From Pseudomonadota bacterium (lineage in GTDB: Bacteria > Pseudomonadota > Gammaproteobacteria > SURF-13), in NCBI GenBank assembly GCA_027624315.1, contig JAQBXX010000007.1:1-50199 (forward strand): a stretch of 50,199 nt of DNA. The letters run 5' to 3'. The notes beneath the pieces are model-generated. The model was not told the origin of the DNA. It made no database searches and saw only the letters and a program-made list of their open reading frames with translations. Below, piece by piece: positions 40,981 to 50,199 of this stretch. The first letter of the stretch is position 1. Each line of letters starts with the position of its first letter. The translations under genes and the position numbers were made by a program.

Positions 40981-42165
40981 TTATGGGCCTCGCGGTGCCG
41001 GGCTCGGCGTACTGGGCGGCAAAAACAGTGCGGTCAAATCGTTGAGGTAAAGTTGCCCTTGCGCGGTAGGACACACTCCTTGCGCACTTCTTTCGATCAA
41101 GCCGCGTTCCTCGGCCTGTTTTAATGGCTGCTCGATAACAGAAAGCGGCAGGCCAGTGTGCTCGGTAAATAAACTCAACGCAAAGCCTTCGGTGAGGCGT
41201 AGCGCGTTCAGCATGAACTCAAACGCGGCATCGGCGGGCGCAAGCAGGCTCTCTTCACCAATGCGATCGGGTGTCTCTGACTTTTCCATATAGTCGCGCG
41301 GCTGTTTGAGTTTCCACAGGCGCGTGATGGTTTGCTGTTGCGCGTCGGTGATCTTGCCGTGTGCGCCTGCGCCTATGCCTAAGTAATCGCCGAACTGCCA
41401 GTAGTTGAGATTGTGTTTGCACTGCGCGCCTTTGCGCGCGTAGGCCGAGACTTCGTAGTGCTGAAAGCCACGCTCGGCCATCCGCTCCTGGGCGCGCTCC
41501 TGCATCGCGGCCATGACGTCTTCTTCCGGCAACTGCGGCGGCTGATGATAAAACAGGGTGTTGGGTTCGAGGGTCAGCTGATAATACGAGAGGTGCGCGG
41601 GCTCCAGCGCCAGCGCGGTGGCGATGTCGCCCGCGGCCTGCTTGAGTGTCTGCTCTGGCAGGCCGAACATCAAATCGAGATTGAAGCTCTCAAAGCCTGC
41701 ATCATGCGCGGCCTCCGCCGCGCGCAACGCCTCGCTGCGCCCGTGGATGCGCCCCAGGCGCTTGAGACTGTCGTCATCAAAACTCTGCACGCCGATGGAC
41801 AAGCGATTGATGCCGAGCGCGCGGAATTCGCGGAATTTCTCATATTCGGAACTGCCGGGGTTCGCCTCCAGCGTGATCTCGGCCTGCGGCAAAAGGCGCA
41901 GCCGCGCGCGCACCGCACACAGCAGGCGGTCGAGCGCCTCGGGTGAAAACAGGCTCGGCGTGCCGCCGCCGATGAACACGGAGACCACGGGCCGCCCCCA
42001 GATGCGCGGCAGATCCTGCTCCAGATCGTTCACCAGCGCGTCAACGTAGGCGCGCTCCTGCACCTCGCCTTCGTGCGAATTGAAGTCGCAGTACGGGCAT
42101 TTGCGCGCACACCACGGCAGATGAATATATAAAGACAGCGGCGGCAGGGTGGTGAAACGGAACAT
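40981..42165 (-). CDS. hemW: HemW-type radical-SAM protein (haem chaperone)
   Basis: 394 aa from ATG 42165, 7 bases after the rdgB stop. The radical-SAM cysteines CARKCPYC are near 19, followed by IGGGTPSLF near 67, LEANPGS near 95, RLSIGVQSFDD near 116 and LDLMFGLPEQT near 162. It has the HemW HNLNYWQFGDYLGIGAGAHG segment near 252 and lacks the HemN start. HemW binds haem and inserts it in membrane oxidases. A link with the large oxidase region in this genome is reasonable but indirect. rdgB-hemW linkage is common. Confidence 0.95.
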   Translation of the reverse strand: MFRFTTLPPLSLYIHLPWCARKCPYCDFNSHEGEVQERAYVDALVNDLEQDLPRIWGRPVVSVFIGGGTPSLFSPEALDRLLCAVRARLRLLPQAEITLEANPGSSEYEKFREFRALGINRLSIGVQSFDDDSLKRLGRIHGRSEALRAAEAAHDAGFESFNLDLMFGLPEQTLKQAAGDIATALALEPAHLSYYQLTLEPNTLFYHQPPQLPEEDVMAAMQERAQERMAERGFQHYEVSAYARKGAQCKHNLNYWQFGDYLGIGAGAHGKITDAQQQTITRLWKLKQPRDYMEKSETPDRIGEESLLAPADAAFEFMLNALRLTEGFALSLFTEHTGLPLSVIEQPLKQAEERGLIERSAQGVCPTAQGQLYLNDLTALFLPPSTPSPAPRGP

Positions 42166-42172
42166 TTTCGAC

Positions 42173-42763
42173 TCAGGCAGTGGCAATCTCCGCCAGCAGT
42201 TTGCGCAGCGCCTTGCCGCGATGGCTCAGCTGGTTTTTCACTGCCGCGGGCAGCTCGGCGGAGGAGCAGCGGTGCGTCGGCACAAAAAACACCGGGTCGT
42301 AGCCGAAGCCGCCTTCGCCCTGCGGCGCGTTCAGGATGCGCCCTTCCCAGGTGCCCTGGGCGATGATGGGCATGGGATCGAGCGCATGCCGCAGATACAC
42401 CATGACGCACTGGAAACGCGCGCGGCGCAGGTGCTCGGGCGTGTCCCTGAGTTCGTGCAGCAGCTTGTCCACATTTTCGCGGTCGCTCGCGGCGGGGTCG
42501 GCGTAGCGCGCCGAGTGGATGCCCGGCGCACCGTTCAGCGCGTCTACTTCCAGCCCGGAGTCGTCGGCCAGCGCGGGTAGGCCGGCGTGGCGTGCGGCGT
42601 GGCGCGCCTTGAGGATGGCGTTTTCGACAAAGCTCAGGCCGGACTCTTCCACCTCGCGGATATCGAAGTCGGACTGCGGTATGAACTCGAAGGCGTCGCC
42701 CGCGAGCGCCTGTATCTCGCGCAGTTTGCCCAGGTTGCCGCTGGCCAGTACGACGCGCTGCAT
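42173..42763 (-). CDS. rdgB: XTP/dITP pyrophosphatase RdgB
   Basis: 196 aa, the family length. It hydrolyses non-canonical purine triphosphates. Signatures are ASGNLGKLREIQAL near 7, ESGLSFVENAILKARHAA near 41, ADDSGLEVDAL near 66 and GFGYDPVFFVP near 151, ending with SHRGKALRKL. Its ATG overlaps the rph stop by one base (TAATG). Confidence 0.96.
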   Translation of the reverse strand: MQRVVLASGNLGKLREIQALAGDAFEFIPQSDFDIREVEESGLSFVENAILKARHAARHAGLPALADDSGLEVDALNGAPGIHSARYADPAASDRENVDKLLHELRDTPEHLRRARFQCVMVYLRHALDPMPIIAQGTWEGRILNAPQGEGGFGYDPVFFVPTHRCSSAELPAAVKNQLSHRGKALRKLLAEIATA

Positions 42764-43482
42764 TATTTAACGCCCAGCGCCGCCTTCTGTTTTGCGAGCA
42801 GGTCGGTGATGCCGCCGCGCGCGAGGTCGATCATGGCGGTGAGTTCATCCATGCGGAACGCGTGGCCCTCGGCGGTGCCCTGCAATTCGATGAAATGACC
42901 GGCGTCGTTCATCACCACGTTCATGTCGGTCTCGGCCTCCGAGTCTTCGATATAGTCGAGGTCGAGCACCGGCTGGCCCTGATAAATGCCCACCGACACC
43001 GACGCGACGCAGCCGTGTATCGGGCTGCGGCTGATGACTTTTTGTTTACGCAGGTGTTCGATCGCGTCCACCAGCGCGACGTAGCCGCCGGTGATCGAGG
43101 CGGTGCGCGTGCCGCCGTCGGCCTGGATCACGTCGCAGTCGATGGTGAGCGTGCGCTCCCCCAGCGCCGTGAGATCGACCACCGTGCGCAGCGAGCGTCC
43201 GATCAGGCGCTGTATCTCCTGCGTGCGTCCGGCCTGCTTGCCGCGCGCCGCTTCGCGATCCATGCGCTTGCCGGTGGAGCGTGGCAGCATGCCGTATTCG
43301 GCCGTTACCCAGCCCTGTCCCTTGCCCTTGAGAAACTGCGGCACGCGCTCTTCCACGCTCACGTTGCACAGCACGCGCGTGTCGCCGAACTCCACCAGCA
43401 CCGAGCCCTCGGCGTGCTTGGTATAACGGCGGGTGAGCTTGATGGTGCGCAGCTCGGAGGCTGCGCGTCCGCTGGGACGCAT
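42763..43482 (-). CDS. rph: Ribonuclease PH
   Basis: 239 aa from ATG 43482; a longer frame from 43578 would be atypical. Motifs are [34 protein letters not shown], the phosphate-binding [22 protein letters not shown] region (near 72), [21 protein letters not shown] near 115 and [15 protein letters not shown] near 175. It trims tRNA 3' ends by phosphorolysis as a hexamer. It is co-transcribed with rdgB and hemW, and divergent from yicC. Confidence 0.96.
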   Translation of the reverse strand: MRPSGRAASELRTIKLTRRYTKHAEGSVLVEFGDTRVLCNVSVEERVPQFLKGKGQGWVTAEYGMLPRSTGKRMDREAARGKQAGRTQEIQRLIGRSLRTVVDLTALGERTLTIDCDVIQADGGTRTASITGGYVALVDAIEHLRKQKVISRSPIHGCVASVSVGIYQGQPVLDLDYIEDSEAETDMNVVMNDAGHFIELQGTAEGHAFRMDELTAMIDLARGGITDLLAKQKAALGVK

Positions 43483-43616
43483 GGGAATCCTTGGCTTCAG
43501 TTGGAAGGCGCGTAGCCTAGCACACTTGGCGGGTGCTTTGCTGCCGCCGTACTGTTGCACAATGCCTGCAACGCCCATAGTATGTGTGCGATTACTTTGG
43601 CAGGAATCCGCGCACC

Positions 43617-44489
43617 GTGATACGCAGCATGACCGCCTTTGCGCGGCAACAACAACATACCGAGTGGGGAACGCTGAGCTGGGAGTTGCGCTCGGTCAAC
43701 CACCGCTATCTGGAAATTTCCCTGCGCCTGCCGGAAGAGCTGCGCGCGCTCGAGGGCGCGGTGCGCGAGCATACCGGCACGCACGTTGCGCGCGGCAAGC
43801 TCGACTGCAACCTGCGCCTGCAAACGGACGCGGCCACGGCTGCCGCCAGCGGCCTGCACATCAACCGCGCGCTGGCGGAGACACTCACACGCGCCTGCCG
43901 CGAGGTGGAAGGTCTGCTGGAGCACCCCGCGCCGCTCAACGTGCTCGACATCCTGCGCTGGCCCGGCGTGGTGGAGACGCCGCTGGTGAATCAGGAACAG
44001 CTTGCGGCGCATGCGCTGGCCCTACTCGATCTTGCGCTCGCCGAGCTTGTCGCCACGCGCGAGCGCGAGGGCGCGCGGCTCGAAACGCTGATCGTGGAGC
44101 GCTGCCAGACCATGCAGGCGCGCGTCGCCGAGGTGCGCAAGCAGCTGCCATACATTCACGCGCGGATGCGCGTGAAGCTCACCGAACGCGTGATCGAACT
44201 CAAGGCCGGGTTCGACCCCGCGCGCATGGAGCAGGAGATGCTCCTGCTGCTGCAAAAGATCGACGTGGACGAAGAGCTCGCGCGGCTGGAGGCGCATCTC
44301 GACGAGGTGCTGCGCGTGCTCGCCGCGAAGGCGCCCGCCGGACGGCGGCTCGACTTCCTGATGCAGGAGCTGAACCGCGAGGCGAACACGCTCGGCTCCA
44401 AGGCGGCGGACGTGGCAACCGCGCGCGCGGCCATCGACCTCAAGGTGCTGATCGAACAGGTGCGCGAGCAAATCCAGAACATCGAATGA
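43617..44489 (+). CDS. yicC: YicC-family endoribonuclease
   Basis: 290 aa from GTG 43617, giving the conserved opening (V)[32 protein letters not shown] is near 24. The C-terminal DUF1732 is [26 protein letters not shown], then [21 protein letters not shown]. YicC proteins act as RNases on small RNAs. Long Glu/Arg-rich helices dominate the middle. Its stop overlaps the gmk start (ATGA), a conserved linkage. Confidence 0.94.
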   Translation: MIRSMTAFARQQQHTEWGTLSWELRSVNHRYLEISLRLPEELRALEGAVREHTGTHVARGKLDCNLRLQTDAATAAASGLHINRALAETLTRACREVEGLLEHPAPLNVLDILRWPGVVETPLVNQEQLAAHALALLDLALAELVATREREGARLETLIVERCQTMQARVAEVRKQLPYIHARMRVKLTERVIELKAGFDPARMEQEMLLLLQKIDVDEELARLEAHLDEVLRVLAAKAPAGRRLDFLMQELNREANTLGSKAADVATARAAIDLKVLIEQVREQIQNIE

Positions 44490-45142
44490 AGACCCGGCAA
44501 CCACTCAACCTCGCGCGCGGCACGCTCTACATCATCGCCGCACCCTCCGGCGGCGGCAAATCGAGCCTGGCGCAGGCGCTGCTGGAATCCATGCCCGGCG
44601 TACAGATGTCGGTCTCCTACACCACGCGTGCGCGCCGCCACGGCGAAGTGGGCAGCGTGAATTACTATTTCATCAGTCCGGCGCAATTTGAAAAGATGTG
44701 CGCCGCGGGTGAATTTCTCGAACACGCCACCGTGTTCGGCAACCGCTACGGCACCGGACGCGGATGGGTGGAAGAGCGCTTGAGCCATGGCATTGATGTC
44801 ATCCTCGTCATCGACTGGCAAGGCGCGCGCGCCATACGTCATCTGTTACCGGAATCAGTGTCTATTTTCCTGCTGCCGCCCTCACATGACGCGCTCGAAC
44901 AGCGTCTGCACGCGCGCGCCCAGGACAACGCCGAAGTCATCGCCCAGCGCATGCGCGAAGCAGTAGAGCAGATCAGCCACTGCGACGAATTCGACTATCT
45001 GGTGTTGAACGACGACTTCTCCGCCGCGCTGGCGGATGTGCAGGCGATTGTCCGCGCCCACCGGCTGCGGCGCGAGGCCCAGGCCGCGCGTCTGAAGCAA
45101 TTACTTGAGGATTTGCTGGCGCCGGGGCCGCGCGTTAAGTAA
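44486..45142 (+). CDS. gmk: Guanylate kinase
   Basis: 218 aa from ATG 44486. P-loop IIAAPSGGGKSSLAQAL near 15, then VSYTTRARRHGEVGSVNYYFIS near 42, GEFLEHATVFGNRYGT near 75, and VILVIDWQGARAIRHL near 103. It makes GDP from GMP and supplies the (p)ppGpp precursor pool. rpoZ and spoT follow, as in E. coli. Confidence 0.97.
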   Translation: MKTRQPLNLARGTLYIIAAPSGGGKSSLAQALLESMPGVQMSVSYTTRARRHGEVGSVNYYFISPAQFEKMCAAGEFLEHATVFGNRYGTGRGWVEERLSHGIDVILVIDWQGARAIRHLLPESVSIFLLPPSHDALEQRLHARAQDNAEVIAQRMREAVEQISHCDEFDYLVLNDDFSAALADVQAIVRAHRLRREAQAARLKQLLEDLLAPGPRVK

Positions 45143-45178
45143 AATTGAGCCGACCTCACCATATGAAAGAGCAAGCCA

Positions 45179-45457
45179 ATGGCACGTGTCACCGTAGAAG
45201 ATTGTCTGGCAAATGTAGATAACCGCTTTCAACTGGTGCTGGTAGCGAGTAAACGCGCGCGCCAGCTCGCCACCGGCGCGCAGGCGCATGTGGCGTGGGA
45301 AAACGACAAGGCCACCGTAGTGGCGCTGCGCGAGATCGCCCTCGGCCATATCGGCCGCAGCATCCTGGACCGGGAACCCGCACCCCTGCCGCCCGCTGAA
45401 CCCGTCGCCGCAGTCGCCGCCGATGCGGCGCCTGAAGAGCCAACCCCCGAGGTTTAA
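45179..45457 (+). CDS. rpoZ: RNA polymerase omega subunit
   Basis: 92 aa. [20 protein letters not shown] then [13 protein letters not shown] and [15 protein letters not shown] is the omega fold that wraps the beta' C-terminus and forms part of a ppGpp site. The Pro/Ala-rich C-terminal tail is unordered. It sits between gmk and spoT, which matches its ppGpp role. Confidence 0.97.
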   Translation: MARVTVEDCLANVDNRFQLVLVASKRARQLATGAQAHVAWENDKATVVALREIALGHIGRSILDREPAPLPPAEPVAAVAADAAPEEPTPEV

Positions 45458-45501
45458 GCCTGTGGCCCCAGCGGCCGCACTGCTCCGGGGTACACTGTAA
45501 T

Positions 45502-47625
45502 ATGTACCTCATCGACGATCTGACCACGCTGCTCGAGACCTACCTCAAGCCCAAGCAGGTAGCCGAGATCCGTCGCGCCTACGAGTTCGGCGCCCAGGCC
45601 CATGAGGGCCAGAAGCGCCTCTCCGGCGAACCCTACATTTATCATCCGCTCGCCGTCGCGCGCATCCTGGCCGAGATGCGCATGGACCACCACAGCATCC
45701 TCGCCGCGCTGCTGCACGACGTGATCGAGGACACCGCCACCGCCAAGGAACAGATCGCGCACGAATTCGGCACCGAGGTCGCGGAGCTGGTGGACGGCGT
45801 GAGCAAGCTCACCCAGATCCAGTTCGAAAGCCGCGCCGAGGAGCAGGCGGAAAATTTCCGCAAGATGCTGCTCGCCATGGTGCGCGACATCCGCGTCATT
45901 CTGGTGAAGCTCGCCGACCGCCTGCACAACATGCGTACGCTCGGCGCGATGCCGCCGGAGAAGCGCCGCCGCATCGCGCGTGAAACGCTGGAGATCTACG
46001 CCCCCATCGCCAACCGCCTCGGCATGAACCAGCTGCGTGTCGAGCTCGAAGACCTGGGGTTCGCCACGCTCTATCCGATGCGTCACCGCATTCTTGTGGA
46101 AGCGGTGAAGAAGGCACGCGGCAACCGCAAGGAGATCGTGCGCAAGATCGAAAACGCGATCAAGCGCCGGCTGCGCGAGGAAAAACTTTCCGGCGAGGTG
46201 GTGGGGCGCGAAAAACACATCTACAGCGTGTACCGCAAGATGCTGCAAAAGCACCTGTCCTTTTCCGAGGTCACCGATGTCTACGCCTTCCGCATCGTCG
46301 TGGAGTCGGTGGACGCCTGCTACCGCGTGCTGGGCGCCGTGCACAATCTCTACAAGCCGCTGCCGGGCAAGTTCAAGGATTACATCGCCATCCCCAAGGC
46401 CAACGGCTACCAGTCGCTGCACACCGCGCTGTTCGGGCCGTTCGGCGTGCCGATCGAGGTGCAGATCCGCACCCAGGACATGGATCGCATCTCCGAGGCC
46501 GGCATCGCCGCGCACTGGTTGTACAAGGCGGGTGACAGCACGGGCGGCAGCGCACAGCAGCGCGCGCACGACTGGCTGCGCGGCCTGCTCGAAATGCAGA
46601 TGAACGCGGGCAACTCGCTCGAATTCCTGGAGAGCGTGAAGATCGACCTGTTCCCGGACGAGGTCTACGTGTTCACGCCCAAGGGCAAGATCATGGAACT
46701 GCCGCGCGGCGCGACCGCGGTGGACTTCGCCTACGCGGTGCACACCGATGTCGGCAACACCTGCGTCGCGGCCAAGATCGACCGTCGCCTGGCACCCCTC
46801 TCCACGCCGCTGGCGAACGGCCAGTACGTGGAAATCGTCACCGCCAAACAGGCGCGGCCCAATCCGGCGTGGCTCAACTTCGTGGTCACCGCGAAGGCGC
46901 GCAGCACCATCCGCCATTTTCTGAAAAATCTCAAACACGACGAATCCGTCGATCTTGGCCGCCGCCTGCTGAATCAGGCGCTGGCGACGTTTGCGCGCAA
47001 GCTGGCGGAAGTGCCGCCGGTGCGCATCAAAACCCTGCTGCACGAACTCAAACTCAAATCGCTGGACGACCTGCTGGGTGATATCGGACTCGGCAACCGC
47101 CCTGCGCTGCTGGTCGCGCGTCATCTTGTGCCACCCGCGGAGAGCGGTGCCGGGGCGGAGCCGGTGGCAGCGGCGGAGGGCCAGCCGCTCGCGATCAGGG
47201 GCACCGAAGGCATGGTGGTGGCCTACGCCAGGTGTTGCCGCCCGATCCCGGGCGACCGCATTCTCGGCTACGTGAGCGCGGGGCGCGGCGTCGTCATCCA
47301 TGCCGAGTCGTGCAAGAACGTGACGATTTTCCGCAAGCATCCGGAAAAGTGGATCGAGGTGGAATGGGCGCCGGGCGTCGTGGGCGAATTCGCGGTGGAC
47401 ATCCGCGTCGAGGTGGCAAATCAGCGCGGCGCGCTCGCCACACTGGCGGCGGCCATTGCGGAGCGCGGCGCGAACATTGAAAATGTCGGCATCGAGGAAC
47501 ACGACGGCATGTACACCGCCATCAACTTCACCATCGCGGTGCACGACCGCGTCCACCTCGCGCGCATCATGCGCCGCCTGCGCGCCGTGCCGATAGTAGT
47601 GCGCATTGCGCGCGTCAGAGGATGA
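45502..47625 (+). CDS. spoT: Bifunctional (p)ppGpp synthetase/hydrolase SpoT
   Basis: 707 aa. The HD hydrolase domain covers ~25-180 ([24 protein letters not shown]). The synthetase domain covers ~235-350 ([49 protein letters not shown]-type). TGS is at ~385-445 ([25 protein letters not shown]), then a helical and Cys-containing part ([11 protein letters not shown]), and ACT at ~630-705. The HD motif is intact, so hydrolysis is expected. The stop overlaps the first possible ridA start. Confidence 0.97.
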   Translation: MYLIDDLTTLLETYLKPKQVAEIRRAYEFGAQAHEGQKRLSGEPYIYHPLAVARILAEMRMDHHSILAALLHDVIEDTATAKEQIAHEFGTEVAELVDGVSKLTQIQFESRAEEQAENFRKMLLAMVRDIRVILVKLADRLHNMRTLGAMPPEKRRRIARETLEIYAPIANRLGMNQLRVELEDLGFATLYPMRHRILVEAVKKARGNRKEIVRKIENAIKRRLREEKLSGEVVGREKHIYSVYRKMLQKHLSFSEVTDVYAFRIVVESVDACYRVLGAVHNLYKPLPGKFKDYIAIPKANGYQSLHTALFGPFGVPIEVQIRTQDMDRISEAGIAAHWLYKAGDSTGGSAQQRAHDWLRGLLEMQMNAGNSLEFLESVKIDLFPDEVYVFTPKGKIMELPRGATAVDFAYAVHTDVGNTCVAAKIDRRLAPLSTPLANGQYVEIVTAKQARPNPAWLNFVVTAKARSTIRHFLKNLKHDESVDLGRRLLNQALATFARKLAEVPPVRIKTLLHELKLKSLDDLLGDIGLGNRPALLVARHLVPPAESGAGAEPVAAAEGQPLAIRGTEGMVVAYARCCRPIPGDRILGYVSAGRGVVIHAESCKNVTIFRKHPEKWIEVEWAPGVVGEFAVDIRVEVANQRGALATLAAAIAERGANIENVGIEEHDGMYTAINFTIAVHDRVHLARIMRRLRAVPIVVRIARVRG

Positions 47626-47627
47626 CC

Positions 47628-48014
47628 ATGAAAAAAATTATTATTACCACCGCGAACGCGCCCAAGGCCATCGGCACCTATTCGCAGGCGGTGCGCGTGG
47701 GTGATACCGTGTATCTCTCCGGCCAGATTCCGCTCGTGCCGCACAGCATGGAGCTGGTGCAGGGCGACATGAGCGCGGAGATCACGCAGGTGTTCGACAA
47801 TCTCAAGGCGGTGGCCGAGGCGGCGGGCGGCAATCTCGGCCACATCGTCAAGCTCAATGTCTATCTCACCGACCTCGCACACTTTCCGCTGGTGAACGAG
47901 ATCATGGCGCGCTACTTTTCAGAGCCTTACCCGGCACGCGCGGCGGTCGGCGTCGCCGCGCTGCCGCGAGGCGCGCGCGTCGAGATGGACGGCGTCATGG
48001 ACCTCAGCGGCTAG
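47628..48014 (+). CDS. ridA: RidA family reactive-intermediate deaminase
   Basis: 128 aa from ATG 47628, chosen because AGAGG lies 6 bases upstream; ATG 47622, which overlaps the spoT stop, gives two more residues. [75 protein letters not shown]: the catalytic Arg is in the ARAAVGV stretch. It removes 2-aminoacrylate and similar imines. It replaces the trmH found between spoT and recG in E. coli. Confidence 0.96.
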   Translation: MKKIIITTANAPKAIGTYSQAVRVGDTVYLSGQIPLVPHSMELVQGDMSAEITQVFDNLKAVAEAAGGNLGHIVKLNVYLTDLAHFPLVNEIMARYFSEPYPARAAVGVAALPRGARVEMDGVMDLSG

Positions 48015-48066
48015 CACCCTGCAACTCCCTACGCTCGACAATACTCCCGTCACACGCATCAAGGGC

Positions 48067-50121
48067 GTGGGGCCACGTCTCGCCGAGCGGCTGGCGCGGC
48101 TCGACATCCGCACCGTGCAGGATTTACTGTTCCATCTGCCGCTGCGTTATCAGGATCGCACCCGCATCACACCCATCGGCGCGCTGCGCCCCGGCATCGA
48201 GGCGGTGATCGAGGGCGAGGTACAACTCACACAAGTCCAGTTTGCCCACCGGGGTATTAAGCGGCGCATGCTGCTCTCACAGCTCCACGACGGCACCGGC
48301 GGCATCACGCTGCGATTTTTTCATTTCAATGCCGCGCAACAATCGACACTTGCGCGCGGCGTGCGCGTGCGCTGTTTCGGCGAGGTGCGTTTCGGCAAGG
48401 CGGGACTGGAGATGGTGCATCCCGAATATCGCCTCGTGTCGGAGAACTCCGTCACCACAGTGGAAGAAAGTCTCACACCCATTTATCCCACGACAGCGGG
48501 CTTGCACCAGCAAGGCATTAGACCGCTCACGCAGCGCGCGCTTGGGCTATTGCACAACCACCCGGACACGCTGCGTGAGTGGTTGCCCGACGCTGTGCTT
48601 GCGCGCCTGCACTACCCTACGCTGCGCGAGGCCGTGGCGTACGTACACTACCCGCCGCCCGATGCGCCGCTCGAACTGATCGAGCAGGGCGCACATCCGG
48701 CGCAGCGCAGGCTCGCATTCGAGGAATTGCTCGCGCATCACCTGAGCCTGCGCCTGCTGCGCCAGCGCGTGCAACGGCATGCGGCGCCGGAACTTGAAGC
48801 ACGCGGCAAACTCATGGCCGCGCTGCTCGCGGCGCTTCCGTTCAACCTCACGCGCGCGCAACAGCGCGTGATCGGCGAAATCCGCCGCGACCTCGCGCAC
48901 GCGACGCCCATGCTGCGTCTGGTGCAAGGCGATGTCGGCTCCGGCAAGACGCTGGTCGCCGCGTGCGCGGCGCTGCACGCCATTGAGTCCGGCCATCAAG
49001 TGGCGCTCATGGCGCCGACCGAGCTGCTCGCCGAGCAGCATCTCGCCACAACACGCGCCTGGTTCGCGCCGCTCAAGCTCGAGGTCGCGCTGCTCACCGG
49101 CAAGATCAAAGGCAAGGCACGCGCGGAAATTCTCACGCACATCGCCTCCGGCCAGTGCGCGCTCGTCATCGGCACACACGCCCTGTTTCAGGAAGACGTG
49201 AACTTTGCGCGGCTCGGACTGGTCGTCATCGACGAGCAGCATCGCTTCGGCGTGCATCAGCGCCTCGCGCTGCGCACCAAGGGTTTTAATCACGGCCTCT
49301 ATCCGCATCAACTCATCATGACCGCCACGCCCATCCCGCGCACGCTCGCCATGGTGGGCTATGCCGACCTCGACAGTTCGGTGATAGACGAATTGCCGCC
49401 CGGACGCACGCCGGTGGAAACGGTGGTAGTCGCCGACACGCGCCGTGGCGACGTCGTCGAGCGCGTGCATACCGCCTGCCGCGCGGGACGGCAGGCCTAC
49501 TGGGTGTGCACGCTCATCGAAGAATCCGAAACCTTGCAGTGTCAAGCCGCCATCGACACCGCCGCGCAACTGACCGCCGCGTTGCCCGAGTTACGCGTGG
49601 CGCTGATACACGGACGCATGAAGGCAAAAGAAAAAGAGCACGCCATGCGCAGATTCAAACAAGGAGAAGTTGATTTACTCGTCGCCACCACCGTCATCGA
49701 AGTCGGCGTGGACGTGCCCAACGCGAGCCTGATGATTGTCGAAAACGCCGAACGGCTGGGGCTGGCGCAGCTACACCAGTTGCGCGGACGCGTAGGGCGC
49801 GGCGCAACGGCGAGCCACTGCGTGCTCATGTACCACGCGCCGCTTTCACAATACGCCAAGGCGCGCCTTAATGCGCTGCGCGCAACCAACGACGGCTTCG
49901 AGATCGCACGCAAAGACCTGGAACTGCGCGGCCCCGGTGAAGTGCTCGGCACCCGCCAGGCCGGCCTGCTGCAACTGCACATCGCCGATCTCGCGCGCGA
50001 TCAGCATTTATTGCCGGAGATTGAGCAGACCGCTACGCTGTTACTCAATAACCATCCCGATCATGTACCACCCTTGATCCGCCGCTGGCTGGGTGTGGGT
50101 GCGCAGTATGGGGAGGTGTAG
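48067..50121 (+). CDS. recG: ATP-dependent DNA helicase RecG (5' end uncertain)
   Basis: At least 684 aa from GTG 48067. Wedge/OB domain at ~1-190 (LLFHLPLRYQDRT), Walker A LVQGDVGSGKTLVA near 288, DEQH (VIDEQHRFGVHQR) near 388, TATPIPRTL near 419, and the C-terminal helicase ATTVIEVGVDVPNASLM with the TRG motif (GRVGRGATASHCVL). It rewinds stalled replication forks. The usual RecG opening PVTxIKGVGPRLAERL starts before 48067; PVTRIKGVGPRL is encoded in frame from ~48046, but no ATG, GTG or TTG precedes it there, so a CTG (48019) or a sequence error is possible. The C-terminus is complete. Confidence 0.95.
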   Translation: MGPRLAERLARLDIRTVQDLLFHLPLRYQDRTRITPIGALRPGIEAVIEGEVQLTQVQFAHRGIKRRMLLSQLHDGTGGITLRFFHFNAAQQSTLARGVRVRCFGEVRFGKAGLEMVHPEYRLVSENSVTTVEESLTPIYPTTAGLHQQGIRPLTQRALGLLHNHPDTLREWLPDAVLARLHYPTLREAVAYVHYPPPDAPLELIEQGAHPAQRRLAFEELLAHHLSLRLLRQRVQRHAAPELEARGKLMAALLAALPFNLTRAQQRVIGEIRRDLAHATPMLRLVQGDVGSGKTLVAACAALHAIESGHQVALMAPTELLAEQHLATTRAWFAPLKLEVALLTGKIKGKARAEILTHIASGQCALVIGTHALFQEDVNFARLGLVVIDEQHRFGVHQRLALRTKGFNHGLYPHQLIMTATPIPRTLAMVGYADLDSSVIDELPPGRTPVETVVVADTRRGDVVERVHTACRAGRQAYWVCTLIEESETLQCQAAIDTAAQLTAALPELRVALIHGRMKAKEKEHAMRRFKQGEVDLLVATTVIEVGVDVPNASLMIVENAERLGLAQLHQLRGRVGRGATASHCVLMYHAPLSQYAKARLNALRATNDGFEIARKDLELRGPGEVLGTRQAGLLQLHIADLARDQHLLPEIEQTATLLLNNHPDHVPPLIRRWLGVGAQYGEV

Positions 50122-50133
50122 CTGCTCTTATAG

Positions 50134-50199
50134 TGGACCCCGAATTTAAGACAGTAGATTAAGCTGTAGTCCGAAGCGAGAAGGAATCGGGCGATGAGC
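50134..50199 (+). mobile_element. Left edge of an IS3-type insertion sequence (cut by window end)
   Basis: TGGACCCCGAATTTAAGACA is the type of terminal inverted repeat found in IS3-family elements. After ~40 bases, AAGGA (50181-50185) precedes ATGAGC at 50194 by 8 bases, the expected place for the first transposase frame. The rest is outside the window, so the element cannot be named. It starts 12 bases after recG. Confidence 0.6.

Overview
The window is a visibly GC-rich bacterial chromosome segment, closely packed with genes. Gene order and content point to a Gammaproteobacterium. Markers are ftsY-ftsE-ftsX-rpoH, bioB-F-H-C-D, gmk-rpoZ-spoT-ridA-recG, hemW-rdgB-rph and rsmD-coaD, together with an MshI-type remnant and RhlE. 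The large cytochrome-oxidase region would suit a respiratory or chemolithotrophic lineage (Chromatiales/Acidiferrobacterales-like), but that placement is inference only.

Layout. 0.1-1.7 kb: thiG and trmB. 1.8-3.2 kb: the 5' part of an mshI-like gene joined out of frame to the 3' part of a repeat-rich surface protein, probably the collapsed ends of an MSHA-type pilus locus. 3.3-5.4 kb: two membrane proteins and comF. 5.4-10.2 kb: a complete late biotin operon, bioB-bioF-bioH-bioC-bioD. 10.2-14.6 kb (minus strand): ftsY-ftsE-ftsX, a response regulator with a damaged first receiver, then rpoH. 14.7-18.7 kb: an M16 peptidase pair (one catalytic, one without the zinc motif), rsmD and coaD. 18.7-20.5 kb: rhlE with a long leader and a strong terminator. 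20.5-38.4 kb: a respiratory island, almost all on the minus strand. 38.4-50.1 kb: recQ, a decayed hicB, hemW, rdgB, rph, then yicC-gmk-rpoZ-spoT-ridA-recG. The last 66 bases look like the edge of an IS3-type insertion sequence.

The respiratory island is the most unusual protein-coding region. It holds a C-family (cbb3-type) subunit I with the CuB histidines and helix-VII tyrosine at canonical spacing, but with Gln in place of the helix-IX Glu. Around it are a CcoO with an insert of about 120 residues, a CcoP-position protein without haem motifs, CcoQ- and CcoS-like peptides, and CcoG. There are three further c-type cytochromes, a thioredoxin-fold lipoprotein, a FixH/YtkA-like lipoprotein, a membrane-anchored SUMF1-fold protein without the catalytic cysteines, and a fused MFS/spermidine-synthase-like protein. 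Two short proteins resemble the haem-binding half of subunit I, and there are about ten very small membrane proteins. I infer that they work together as a non-canonical high-affinity oxidase plus its assembly factors, with soluble or anchored cytochromes replacing the CcoP haem arm.

The non-coding DNA is also notable. Five copies of one composite intergenic element occur, each with a GC-rich hairpin. The four complete copies also carry a perfect 15-16 bp hairpin whose two arms change together between copies. Two copies flank bioB as inverted repeats, and in two copies the stem starts on the stop codon of the preceding gene. At least five other palindromic or dispersed repeat types are present, one of them inserted in frame inside recQ. 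I saw no tRNA, rRNA or CRISPR array.
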